Shown here: positions 41,900-53,067 of the stretch, one piece after another
Layout: the number at the start of each line of letters is the position of its first letter
Position numbering within the stretch: the stretch's first letter is position 1
Assembly (NCBI GenBank): GCA_964019695.1
Contig: OZ026530.1
Span: 40,360,944 to 40,424,943, forward strand
Reading direction: 5' to 3'
DNA: 64,000 bases
From: Loripinus fragilis
Taxonomy: Eukaryota; Mollusca; Bivalvia; Lucinida; Lucinidae
Made by a program: the position numbers and the translations under genes
The notes under the pieces: model-generated
Told to the model about the DNA's origin: nothing
What the model saw: the letters and a program-made list of their open reading frames with translations, nothing else
Databases searched by the model: none

Positions 41900-42480
41900 C
41901 GCCTGAAATGAGTGAAATCGACTGTATCGGTAGAATCGAGAGTTTTTGGCCTAAATTTGTGAGGGGGTGGTAAGTATTTTCGCATGTTTTCTTATAGTTA
42001 GATTTGTCCTTCCGCCGTGGACCTCATTGTATTTCTTTGATATATGCATACATGTCATAATATCGTGCAAAAACAACGACAGTGTATCGTGGGGGCGCAA
42101 GAAACGCATTCTTTTAGAGGGATAGTTGTCAAAAAAATCGAAAATCCACAGCTTTTTATCTTCCCGTTCCGAATTTAAACAACTTAGCTAAAAAATGATT
42201 TTCACCAGAAGTTCAAGAGGCTTATGATCCTACAATACCAGAAATCTCAGACTGAACCGTTTTTTAGATTTTGAGATAATCAGCTATATATGACTGAACC
42301 CCCTAATAGCGATGAATTAGAAACTGTATCGGTAGAATCGACTGCTATTTATTTAATGTACGAAGTAAAAACTACCGACTGCACGAAGTGAAAGCAAATG
42401 TTGGTCATAGATCTTCGAATTAAGAGCAGAATGTAGGTTATTTATTTCACCCTGTGTATACCATTGACTTCTAATTGTGT
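41900..42480. other. No gene seen
   Basis: Two GACTG...TATCGGTAGAATCGA repeats near 41915-41940 and 42330-42345; no coding signal. Confidence 0.4.
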
Positions 42481-42486
42481 ACTTTG

Positions 42487-42541
42487 GCAGACAGTGAAGA
42501 CCCAAATATAATGCGGCATTTCTGGGTCTTCACTGTTTATT
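42487..42541. mobile_element. Foldback core (ACAGTGAAGACCC)
   Basis: ACAGTGAAGACCCAAATATA and its partner TTTCTGGGTCTTCACTGTTT. Same fold family as 9964-10036. Confidence 0.75.
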
Positions 42542-42604
42542 AATACAAATACGCTGTTCAGAGAAAGAAATGCAACTAGTTTTGAATAAAAAAACTCTGA
42601 CCAG

Positions 42605-42606
<2 letters not shown>

Positions 42607-42694
<88 letters not shown>
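42607..42694. repeat. (AT)44 microsatellite
   Basis: Uninterrupted AT dinucleotide run of about 88 bp. Any Tyr-Ile reading frame across it is an artefact. Confidence 0.97.
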
Positions 42695-42697
<3 letters not shown>

Positions 42698-43039
42698 ACC
42701 ACCCTAGGTTTATTGTATATAACCAGCAGGCAGAATTCAGTTAGTTCATATGTCAATCTGTATCGCTTTTTTCAGTCTGCATCTGTTGCCTGTTTTTAGG
42801 TTTGTAGACTTACGTTTTAATATTTTCATCCTGCTTTGAACAGCTGTATGGTAAGATGAAATGGCAGTGGAAAGTACATTTCATAAGACCCACTGTGGCA
42901 AAACCATAATAAGGCTTCTGCACCCAGCGAGCAGTCAGGTTACATCGATTAGTCAGGTTTTTCTTATGATATAATTTATACATCTTCCCGTGTGCGGCTC
43001 ACTTTCAGTTTTGAATTTGTTGCATAGAAGTTTACATTT

Positions 43040-43370
43040 ACAGGCAATCATTTGCGGATTCTGAGGAGGAGGGGATAGGGGTTCCAGACCCCCTTTCCCT
43101 GGAAAATCACAAGTTATATGGGTTACTATAGAAATTAGCACTTGGACCCCCTCACCCTACCCCCCCCCCCCCCCCCCCCAAGAAAAAGTTGGACCCCCCT
43201 GGAAAATGTTGGACCCTCTGAAACCTTGGAAAATTATACTTTTCTTTGAAATAACCATCGGGACCCTCTTTAAAACTGCAAAATAGGTTGAGGACTAAAC
43301 AAATAAAATCAAAACGTCAGAGCTGTTTTCTGACAGTCAGGCCTGGACCCCCTGGCAAAGATTCATGGAT
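43040..43370. mobile_element. MITE with GCGGATTC ends and C20 tract
   Basis: TTTGCGGATTCTGAGG at the left and ATGGATTCGCGCATGC at the right, with GACCCCC-rich interior and C20 near 43160-43179. Same family as 34646 and 40550. Confidence 0.55.
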
Positions 43371-43407
43371 TCGCGCATGCGGTTACATGTATTCGACCAT
43401 ACTTTCT

Positions 43408-44847
43408 AAGGATCATTGACGGTTTGGGCCTTATACGCCTATTTTTCTGATTCTCAGAACGCTTCTTTTGAGCTTCTAGTGTGGTGCATGTAGTATCAGT
43501 GCAATAGGTGAATCTAATGGCAAGAGCCAGCTAGCAAAATATTTTCAAAATTCCTACGCACTCGAGAGTTATGGCGCGTAGAAAGGGAAAGGGGTCTGAA
43601 ATTTTATGAAAATAAAAAGTGCTTTAAAAAGTGATTTCTGCACGTTTTCTTGATTTATATGGTAGGCATGGTGATATCTATTGAAAATACCGTGTGCAGA
43701 GTATCAACGTATAACGATAATTGATGAAATTGTCTTAGAAACAAAATATGTTTTGTAATAAAATGATTTTGGGGAGATAATTTAGAAGTTACCTGTACAT
43801 TTTTGACTACATTTACCGTAAATAATACAAAAATGAAAGCTCAACAAAAGACATAAATATTTTTGAAGGAAAGATAGTGTCCCATTTAGCATTGGAAAGT
43901 AAAACTGAGTCTAACTAGATCCTTTGAATATTACTTTTGCTTTGTTTAAAGGGCATAGCATGTTAAATGTATTTAAAGTGTCCGAATATTTATGGTATAT
44001 ATATACACGTATATCCCTATATGAGACAATATATTGAACACTAAAGTATTTACCTATTATAACCCTTTGCATGCCAGTGGATAATTTTGTCGCCTGCCAA
44101 TAGCCTTTTGTTAACAGTTTGAACCCAGATGAAGACCAACCGAATGTCGGTCTTGATCTGGATCCAAACTGTTTGATATTCCGATTGTGGTCCGGGGTGG
44201 TTTATTTTTAAAAACTTAATTTTGAAGAAAGTCAGCAGACGAAAATAAAAAAATGAACAATTCCCTAGCATGCAAATAGATAAGTACAGGACGTTTGCAA
44301 AAGAATGTGTCATTTAATAACAGTGAGATTTTTTCTTATGAAAAAATGCATAAAACCTTGCTAATTCTACTTTTAATCTTTAAGTACTTTATATTAAACT
44401 AGCACAGAATACAAAGCAATTTAGAAGGTTGGTTCTAGAGAACTCCATTACTGTCAGTAATTTCTTATTTGGTAGAAAAGGCATTTTATGGGCTTAGGCC
44501 CCGGGTTTTTGGGCTGCTGGACATCTTCCCCCCCCCCGTGTGCCAGCAAGCCACTTCCATACAATGTGTAAAATACGGTAACACATATACATGCCAAAGC
44601 TTTTGCTGGCACACGGGGGGGAATGATATTTTAAAAAATGTTTTCAGATTTCGATATATTATAATGTAAAACTGATTGTTCTACCCAAAATTTTACACCT
44701 TTGAAGCATTAAATATCGAAAACGGATTTCACAGCCATAAAGTACTCAGGTCAGGGTAGCTTTAAGGTGAAGAAAGGGACGATTGAAAAACTTTTATTTT
44801 TACTGAAAACCATAGGCATTTACCCATAGCAAGTGTCAATGATCCTT
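43408..44847. mobile_element. 1.4-kb inverted-terminus element, complete copy
   Basis: Left end AAGGATCATTGACGGTTT; right end AAGTGTCAATGATCCTT. It is over 90 percent identical by eye to 51606-52951 up to about 44742. The interior contains a piggyBac-like MITE (44063-44279) and a GTGCCAGCAAGC...GCTGGCACACGGGG hairpin (44540-44622). No transposase; frames on the minus strand are repeat-derived. No clear target duplication. Confidence 0.7.
44063..44279. mobile_element. piggyBac-like MITE inside the 1.4-kb element
   Basis: CCCTTTGCATGCCAGTGG at the left and TCCCTAGCATGCAAA at the right, with core AACAGTTTGAACCCAGATGA / GATCTGGATCCAAACTGTTT. It is present at the same place in the second copy of the host element, so it inserted before that element spread. 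Confidence 0.7.
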
Positions 44848-44979
44848 GCATGGTGTTATGCTCCACTAAATAGGTAGTATAATATACAAATATACAGGTA
44901 AGTTCACCTCGTGCTACATGTATCGCTTTGTTATATGACTGGGTGGATGTTTACAAAATACGTTAGTGATTTTTTTTTT

Positions 44980-45075
44980 TTGTTATAAACATCTTTATAA
45001 TAACACACACATAAACGCACGCACACACGCACGCACAGACGCGCACACACACCACACGCACGTGCACGTGCCACC
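44980..45075. repeat. T and CA-rich low-complexity tract
   Basis: An ACACAC/GCACGCAC tract at about 45002-45075 preceded by a T run. Confidence 0.85.
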
Positions 45076-46004
45076 CACGCAAAAAATCAACTGACAAACC
45101 TATCAACAAACTAGAGAACAAAACATTATCTCTATTGTTTTTGGCTAGTCCATCCGTCCGTTGTTGTGGTCACTCTTAACCCTTAAAGCGCAAAGAAAAA
45201 AATGTATCTAATATGTCATCTGCTGAAGTCGTCTGCTCCAAATAATTGCCTAGCATTACTGACGAATTAAGGTCACTGCCCATAGCAATAACCATAACTC
45301 TAAATCATCAAGGGAGGTAATACTTGGTAGCGTTCGATTACGACAAAGTGTGATTTTACGCAACTATGATATGTTTTCTACAGACAATAATGGCCGTTAC
45401 ACTGCACGTTGGTAATCTGAAAGTGATTGATATCACATTAAAAATGCAAACAAAATTTTAAGTATAATGAACAACAAAAGTTGGCATTCTTTACGGATAC
45501 TAAACGATGGACGCTCAGCTCTGTGAGAAGAAAAAAATCAGTCAGTGTAATGGAACACGCATTATACCAGGGAAATGTCAGTAGACTGTTCGCGGTTTTT
45601 TGAGAGTCCACAACAACAATAATGATATAACTACTTGTATATAGATCTATATATGATTTTCTGGTTTTATTTTACCGGCATTAAAATTTCACCAAGACAG
45701 ACTATCTCGTCACATTGTCTAGCGTCTACTTTGAACCTGACGTGCTTTAATGACGTCACTTGCTCTTATGACGTCATTATGCGTAAACGACAAGTATTGA
45801 ACTTGACGTTGACGTTGAGGGTCTCTTGCTTCAGTTTGCGTCCTAAACATTTTGCCTTATGTCAAATGTGTTCCAATATTTAGCTACAAGGGCTATCTTG
45901 GCCTAAGGTTGACCCAAGTATAGTCGTGAGTCTAAATTATTCTAGGCCTACTCTAAATTTACAAAAGGTACGCGAGGAATTCTGCCATCGAGGTCTGCAA
46001 ACAA

Positions 46005-46062
46005 CAAAGGCACAGACCAGCTTGCGCATCCGCGCAGTCCGATCAGCGCCTTTGCTATTGAC
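46005..46062. repeat. Short dispersed repeat (GCGCATCCGCGCAGTC)
   Basis: CAAAGGCACAGACCAGCTTG...CAGTCCGATCAGCGCCTTTG is an inverted repeat, nearly the same as 56268-56325 and related to the inner part of the foldback MITE at 17411. Confidence 0.6.
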
Positions 46063-47034
46063 AAATTGAATAGTACCGTATTTAAACTTGCTCCAAGCGA
46101 GACTTCACTAGTTCTATCTAGTCTCTGTGGCTGAGAGGGCTGTTTTTTGGTATGATCTTATCGGAAACCCTGAAGAGAGGTTTTGTCGCATCGATGCTCA
46201 TATGCATGTATGCATTTATATTCATGTAAATGCGGACCCAATCCACAAACCTGTTTCATATGGTATGCACATAGAAAATATATAGCCCCTCTAGACTCCG
46301 CCCATGACCAACGCCGACGGAATCCGTACCAAAGATAATACCCCCTCCCCCTCCGCGCCACTGAATACCCCTTCAGTAACGGGAAGGGTGTGTGCATAAA
46401 AAGAACCTTTTTAATATAAATGCGGGTCCAATAGGTAAGTAATAGGTACTCAGTGAGACGATTATTTTGAGCACCCAAAGCAAATAAATGTATGGAAATA
46501 ATGAGCAATAAAATATTCTCAATTTTACGGTACAACTTTTGCTAATCTCCAAGTTTACTCTACATTTGACATGTTTCAACCGAAAGATGTCCGTCAAGGG
46601 ATATAAAGATCTAATAGAAATAAACCTCCTCAGGTCAAGTTTTAAGGTCTGGCCTTGCTTTGCGATCGCACATTAGTATGGCGCTCTAGGCCGCAACAAA
46701 GATTTAAAAACATTTCAAATTTTTGGATGAGTATACATGTAGTATATACATCGATCAATTGAAGCGATGCATATTAAACCAGCACATTTTTAACCTAAAT
46801 TAGACATGCAGAGTTACCCCGCGACATTGAAAAAACGGTAAATGTCCCCAAAACATTACATCTCTATCCTAATGATGTATCTATGCAAATTTGGTCAAAA
46901 TATATCGACTAGGTGTTCAGACAAAATGCAGATAAGTTTCTTTTTACTCTGGGTGGGGTATTTTGGTATCGTTTTGGGTATTGAAAAGTCTTCTCATAAA
47001 TGCATATAAATGTTCCAAGTATTTGGAATACATA

Positions 47035-48054
47035 CGAGGGTTGTCCCAGAAAGTCGTAGACTTTTCAAATGGCAAGAAAAGTTGACGCATGAGCATGTTT
47101 ATATTTTGTAGTTATATTGAACTATCTATTTTTAACATTTTGAGTGTATTAATGACTACCAAAATCAAAAGGAATCATTTTTATGGTCAATCTATCTCGG
47201 TAAGATACGCTTCACCGGCGCACGCAAAAAGTGGAAGAAATAAAATATCTTATTTCATTTTTGATAAGTGGTTGTATTGAAACTCAAAATGATACCTGTT
47301 AATCATTCATACTGGAGGAAACGTTATTGAATTGCGCGTATTGTCACAAAATTTCAAAGTTATTGCATAATTTACGAACTGTCGGCATACGATCAAACAA
47401 GTAGGGATGAGCTCGAGCGGTGAAATAATGGCGACGTCTTACGTAAGGGCGGAGCAGCGGACAGTAATACAGATTTGTTTTGACACCGCAATGACACCAC
47501 TAGATACTTTGAACTAAGTAAAACAAGACGAATACCACCTGAATGTATCACAGGCTTTAGAATACAAATTATTTTCGAGATTTCGCAAGGGGAACATACA
47601 GACGAGCGTGAGGGAAGACCGCTACTTAGAAATACTGGCGAAGGTACGGTAGTCGAATCAGTAGTCAGCAAAAACAGAAGACAAAGGTGCGCTACCTAGC
47701 TGAAAGTTGAGGGAACCCTACGGTGCATATGATATTAAAATCAGACTTGAAAATTGCACAGACATCTGCAAGATGCATTCCACGCTTATTATTGGAAGAT
47801 GATTGCGCACACAACCATGCTAGTTATAATTGTAAACTTTCCGACGTCCTTAGAAATTCAAATGTCGTGCGCCGGTGTGCCAGACCTATAGCTGGTAAAA
47901 TGAGTGCACAGACTTCATTATCAGATATTTTTCCTTCAATTTTTGCATATTAATGCAGGAATAATGGAAAAGTTCACAAGTAAAATTTAATTGCAATAAA
48001 CTGTTTAGTTTTCTTGTATCATAAAAAGTCTACGACTTTCTGGGACAACCCTCG
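47035..48054 (+). mobile_element. mariner-like element, TA duplication, nested
   Basis: Inverted termini of about 32 bp begin CGAGGGTTGTCCCAGAAAGT at both ends, flanked by TA. 1020 bp, shorter than intact mariners (about 1.3 kb). The transposase region is partial and broken. Confidence 0.92.
47430..47850 (+). pseudogene. mariner transposase N-terminal fragment, broken
   Basis: Translation gives EQRTVIQICFDTAMTPLDTL and SQALEYKLFSRFRKGNIQTS, the shape of the N-terminal helix-turn-helix (HTH_48) region. Later, MILKSDLKIAQTSARCIPRL corresponds to the linker before the catalytic domain. In-frame stops occur after DTLN and LAKVR, and the frame changes before 47723. The DDD catalytic part is missing. 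Confidence 0.75.
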
Positions 48055-49164
48055 TATAGTTTCATTTGGCAGTTCATAGTGAGGTATTTCAATCAATAGT
48101 GTTTGGTTCGTAAGGTTTAAACATGCTTAGAAATAAGAAAAGCCTGCTTAGTTCATTGTTTTGCAGTTTAGGGGGTAGGGATAATTATTTGGTAATATCT
48201 CACTAATTAGACGAGGAATTTTTTTAAAATTCTGTCATAATGCATCTTATATAATCATCACTTTCCTAAAAAAATATTAGAAGAATTTATTTTTTTTAAA
48301 GTATGTTTAAATATTGAATTATCAGTCAGTAATTGCTGAAAACGAATGCAAAAATATCGATGAATGCTGGTTTGAAAGCGTGATATGAAGAAAAATACTT
48401 GTATAGCTGTAAAAGAATGGTTTGAGAAAAAGTTCTTCATTGTTAATGGCTTCGCAGGCTTGTTTGAAATAACGATTTTCAAATATAAAATTGAGTTACA
48501 TAATATTTTACTTGTCTTATTGAGTTTCCAAAAAGCTACGTATAAAGCCAACATAGGCCATATAATGAAGAGCTGTAACTTTTGAAATGGACGGTAAATT
48601 TTCTTTAAAATGCGTTATTTTTCTTATAATATGATGTACTACAGAATATCAAAAATTGAAAAAATTCTATTTTTTGGAAAAAAATCGCCCAGGTGTGGGC
48701 AGTGACCTTAAGTATAGAAGCAAACAGCGTGGATCCAGAACAGACTGCTCCTATCTGCTCCTATAGGAGCAGTCTGATCTGGGTCCACACTGTTTGCCAT
48801 AGAGGCTTCTCAAACATTTCAGCAGACGAGAAAAGCAGACGACTGTGATTGACGCATTATGGGTTAACTTAGTCATTTTAATAGGAATTCTTCCAAATTT
48901 TATATATGGATTGCTTTCATCAAACTCTCGTTCAAGTTTGATACATTTTTTTCTCTCTGTCAAACAATAAGCAAGAAGGCTGTAAAAATGGCTGCCGCCT
49001 ATCAGTGTCCAGGACAGGTCACTCTAACTAACTAAAGTCATTTTAATCAGTTTTCTTCCAAATTTCATATACGGATTGTTTCCATCATACTCTCACTCTC
49101 GTTCAATACATTTGATAATTTTACAAAGGCCTTTATCAAGAAAAAACATGCACTTAAATATCAA

Positions 49165-50325
49165 CTAGAGCAGAAGTCGATGGTACACCATCGCAAATAC
49201 CCGCTTTTTGACCTATAGCCTTTACCTTGGGGTCAAGGTCACACAAAATGCTGCTCAGTACCTTCAACATAATATGACCTATGCACCTGTAAAGTTTGAA
49301 GTTGCTATGTCCAATGGTTAAGGAGAAGAAGCATTTACAAAAAATACACTATATGACCTTGACCTACGGGTCAAGGTTACACCAAATGTTGTCTAGTGCC
49401 CTCCAAATCATATGACCTTTGCACCTGCAAAGTTTGAAGTTGCTACGTCCAACAGTTTTGGAGAAGATGCATTTACAAGAAAGTACATTATTTGACCTTG
49501 ACCTATAGGTCAAGGTCACACTAAATGTTGCCCAGTGCCCTCTACATCATGTGACCTATGCACCTACAGAGTTTGAAGTTACTACGTCAAAAGCTTTAGG
49601 AGGAGAAGCATTTACAAGAAAATTCAATATTTGACCTTTGACCTTGACCTTGGGGTCAAGGTCACACCAAATGTTGCCCAGAACCCTCTACATCATGTGA
49701 CCTATCCAGCTACAAAGTTTGAAGTTGCTAGGTCTAACCGTTTAGGAGGAGATACATTTACAAGAAAATACATTATTTGATCTTTGACCTTGACCTTGGG
49801 GTCAAGGTCACACAAAATGTTGCCCAGTAGCCTTAACATCATGTGACCTTTTCAGCTACAAAGTTTGAAGTTGCTACGTCAAAAGGTTTAGGAAGAGATG
49901 CATTTACAAGAAAATTCAATATTTGACCTTTGACCTTGACCTTGGGGTCAAGGTCACACAAAATGTTGCTCAGTACCCTCTACATCATGTGACCTATTCA
50001 GCTACAAAGTTTGAAGTTGCTACGTCTCACCGTTAAGGAGAAGATTCAATTACAAGAAAATACAATATTTGACCTTTGACCTTGACCTTGGGGTCAAGGT
50101 CACACGAAATGTCGCCCAGTTCCCTCTACATCATGTGACCTATTCACCTACAAAGTTTGAAGTTGCTACCTCTAACGGTTTAAGAGGAGATACATTTACA
50201 AGAAACGTGACAGACGGACGTACGCACGGACAGACGGACAGACGGACGGACGGACGACGGACCGACTTTGACATGAAATTAATATACCCTTTTTTTCTAA
50301 AGAAAAAAGCGGGTATAACTACATA
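49165..50325. mobile_element. pearl-like element with TGACCTTGACC array
   Basis: Seven units; GGTCAAGGTCAC-type markers near 49231, 49369, 49508, 49654, 49800, 49946 and 50092 give spacings of 138-146 bp. Other unit landmarks are AAAGTTTGAAGTTGCTACGT and GCATTTACAAGAAAAT. The end holds a GACGGACG tract (50213-50262) and TTTTTTTCTAAAGAAAAAAG. ATACCCGCTTTTT near 49198 and AAAAGCGGGTAT near 50306 are short inverted ends. A CGATGGTACACCATCG hairpin precedes the left one. Non-coding. Confidence 0.7.
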
Positions 50326-50635
50326 GTATCTATTCCACCATTTTGTAATGTGTGATATCACGTCGTCATGAACGTAACGCCACGACGTCGCACCACATTT
50401 CCCGTAAAAGTGGCAAACATATCCGTTTCATGCTCATCATTACCAGGCATGAAATCTATCATGCTAATACAAACAACTATTTGCATTCTCATACCTATTT
50501 GCATAACAACACAACACTCGGAGCCCAGGAACAAATCGCCTGACCTTTTGAGCATATATAGTATTCATGCGCATTGAAACAAGGGTGAGCATTAAAAAAG
50601 GCTAGTAATTGTGGTATGGACTTAGTTATAAATAG

Positions 50636-50692
50636 TATGGACCCAGATCAAGTCTGAAATTCTGTCGGACATAATCCAGGTTCAACCTGTTT
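50636..50692. mobile_element. Foldback core, diverged
   Basis: ATGGACCCAGATCAAGTCTG and ATCCAGGTTCAACCTGTTT; same fold family as 44117 and 52314, less paired. Confidence 0.45.
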
Positions 50693-51179
50693 ATGAATAA
50701 TTACAGCAACTGGCAAAGAAAACATTGTTCCCTATGGAATATAAACGAATATTATCTCGTTCAATATGTTCTTAAAAAGGCTATCCTTGTTCTAGTGTAG
50801 GCAATTATAATGCAAAACCTATATTAGATTTTTGTGTAATAATCTTCACGTTTCTTCAAAGCTATTGTATTTAACAAATTCTCACTATACACCATGATTA
50901 CCCAGTGTTTGTAGATAAGCATGGCAGTGTCAAAGTTCTATCACATCCCCCTTTGACCCCATCTAAGAGATCAAAGGTAAAATATTTAAATTTCGCAAAA
51001 ACTTAGGCATTTTGTCAATATTTTTGCTGAAATTTTGCATGCAGACAGAGCAGCAATAGATATGAAGCTTATCAAACAGGATTTTAGTTTGAGGGCATGG
51101 GTCCGAGCCCCTTGGGTGCACAGGCCTTCGATCAAAAGTCAGCTTTGATATATTTCTTATTTATTGTACCTCTATCTGC

Positions 51180-51600
51180 ATTTGCTACCATGTTGCTGCA
51201 TTTGCGATTCCCTTTGAATGCAGCATGGTCATGCTCTGAAAAACTTATATTTTAACCTTTTGACCCCCAAGGCCGGGGAGGGGGGCGGGTCTGCGGGGGA
51301 AATATTTGCTACCATGTGGCTGCATTCGTGATTCCATTTAATTTGATATGCAACATGATCATGTTTTGAAAAAGTTAATTTGACAGTTGACCCCACCCCC
51401 AGGTCTGTTTATGGTTGGAGGGGTCTGGCGGCAAAATATTTGCTACCACGTTTCTGCATTCGTGATTTAATTTGATATGAAAATCTGACCATGTTCTTAA
51501 AAAGATGAATTTTGACCTTTTGATCCCAGGGTCAGGGGATAGGGGTGAGCGGGGCTCTGGGGTCAAAATATTTGCGATCATGGTGCTGCATTCATGATTC
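51180..51600. repeat. ~130-bp tandem array, about 3.5 units
   Basis: TTTGCTACCATGTKGCTGCATTYGTGATTCC recurs near 51184, 51306, 51439 and 51569 (diverged), each followed by GCATGGTCATG-like and TTTTGACCCC-like segments. Probably a truncated pearl-like array. Confidence 0.7.
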
Positions 51601-51605
51601 CCTTA

Positions 51606-52951
51606 AAGGATCATTGACAGTTTGGGCCTTATACGCCTATTTCTGATTCCCAGAACGCTGCTTTAGAGCTTCTTGTGTGGTGCATGTAGTATCAGTGCAA
51701 TAGGTGAATCTAATGACAAGAGCCAGCTAGCAAAATATTTTCAAAATTCCTATGCACTCGAGAGTTTTTGGCGGGAAGAAAGGGGAGGGGGTCTGAAATT
51801 TCATGAAAATAAAAAGTGCTTTAAAAAGTTATTTCTGCACGCTTTCTTGATTTATTTGGTAGGCATGGTGATATCTATTGAACATACCATATGCAGAGTA
51901 TTAACGAATCACGATAATTGATGAAATTGTTTGTTTTTTTAAATGTGTTTTGTAATAAAATGATTTTGGGGAGATAATTTAGAAGTTACCTGTACATTTT
52001 TGACTACATGTACCGTAAATAATACAAAACTGAAAGCTCAACAAAAGAAATAAATATTTTAGAAGGAATGAAAGTGTCCGATTTAGCATTGGAAAGTAAA
52101 ACTGATTCTAACTAGATCCTTTGAATATTACTTTTGCTTTGCTTTAAAGGGTATAGCATGTTAAATGTATTTAAAGTGTCTGAATATTTATGGTATACAT
52201 ATACATGTATATCCCTATATGAGACAATATATTGAACACTAAAGTATTTACCTGCTATAACTCTTTGCATGCACAGTGGATAATTTTGTCGTCGGCCAAT
52301 AGCCTTTCGCAAAACGTTTGAACCCAGATGAAGACCAACAGAATGTTGGTCTTGACCTGTATCCAAACTGTTTGACACTCCGATGGTGGTCCTGGGTTGT
52401 TTATTTTTAGAAAACTTAATTTTGAAGAAAGTCAGCTGACGAAAATAAAAACATGAACAATTCCCTAGCATGCAAATAGATAAGTACAGGACGTTTGCAA
52501 AAGAATGTGTCATTTAATAACAGTGGGATTTTTTCTTATGAAAAAATACATAAAACCTTGCTAATTCTACGTTTAATCTTTAAATACTTTATATTAAACT
52601 AGCACAGAATACAAAGCAATTTAGGAGGTTGGTTCTAGAGAACTTCTTTACTGTCATTAATTTCTTATTTGGTAGAAAAGGCATTTTATGGGCTTAGGCC
52701 CTAGGTTTTTGGGCTGCTGAACATCTTCCCCCCCCCCCCCTTGTGCCAGCAAGCCACTTCCATACAATGTGTAAAATATGGTAACACATATACATGCAAA
52801 AGCTTTTGCTGGCACACGGGGGGGGGGGGGAATGATATTTTGAAAAATGTTTTCGGATTTCTCTATATTTTAATGTAAAACTGATTGTTCTACCCAAAAT
52901 TTACAACTTTGAAGCATTTAATATCGAAAACGGATGTCACAACAATAAAGT
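51606..52951. mobile_element. 1.4-kb inverted-terminus element, right end missing
   Basis: Left end AAGGATCATTGACAGTTTGG and colinear with 43408-44742, including the internal piggyBac-like MITE (52261-52477) and the GTGCCAGCAAGC hairpin with longer C and G runs. Truncated at about 52951, where another piggyBac-like MITE begins. Confidence 0.75.
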
Positions 52952-53067
52952 AATAGTTTGAACCCAGCTCAGTACCAACAGAACGTCGGTTCTGATCTAG
53001 ATACAGACCATTTGACACTCTGATAGTGTTCCTGAAAAACAATTTGAAAAAATTAATTTTGATTAAA

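Larger units (their letters stand above)
45271..48707. mobile_element. TTAA-target DNA transposon remnant (Kolobok- or piggyBac-like)
   Basis: TTAA at 45267-45270 and 48708-48711. The termini GGTCACTGCCCA and TGGGCAGTGACC are perfect 12-bp inverted repeats. The GG start fits Kolobok better than piggyBac, which usually starts CC; this is inference. 3.4 kb including a 1.0 kb mariner. No transposase recognised in the remaining 2.4 kb (frames at 45635, 46158, 48258 and 48385 show no motif). Confidence 0.7.
45176..48867. mobile_element. piggyBac-like MITE containing a nested TTAA element
   Basis: TTAA|CCCTTAAAGCGC at the left and GACGCATTATGGG|TTAA at the right. Subterminal GTCATCTGCTGAAGTCGTCT pairs with CAGCAGACGAGAAAAGCAGA. 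The foldback core (48722-48803) pairs GTGGATCCAGAACAGACTGC/TCCTAT with ATAGGAGCAGTCTGATCTGG. Split at 45267-48711 by a 3.4 kb insertion. Confidence 0.8.

Noticed and set aside
42442..42756. 104-codon frame with a long Tyr-Ile run
   Set aside because: Translation of the (AT)44 microsatellite.
45635..45883. 82-codon plus frame in the TTAA element as its transposase
   Set aside because: Too short and without any DDE, THAP or other transposase motif.
46158..46535. 125-codon minus-strand frame
   Set aside because: Inside the nested TTAA element, with no motif or composition suggesting a real protein.
49165..50325. CRISPR-like array
   Set aside because: Unit spacing resembles an array, but units are diverged tandem copies with no constant-repeat/unique-spacer pattern, in a eukaryotic context.
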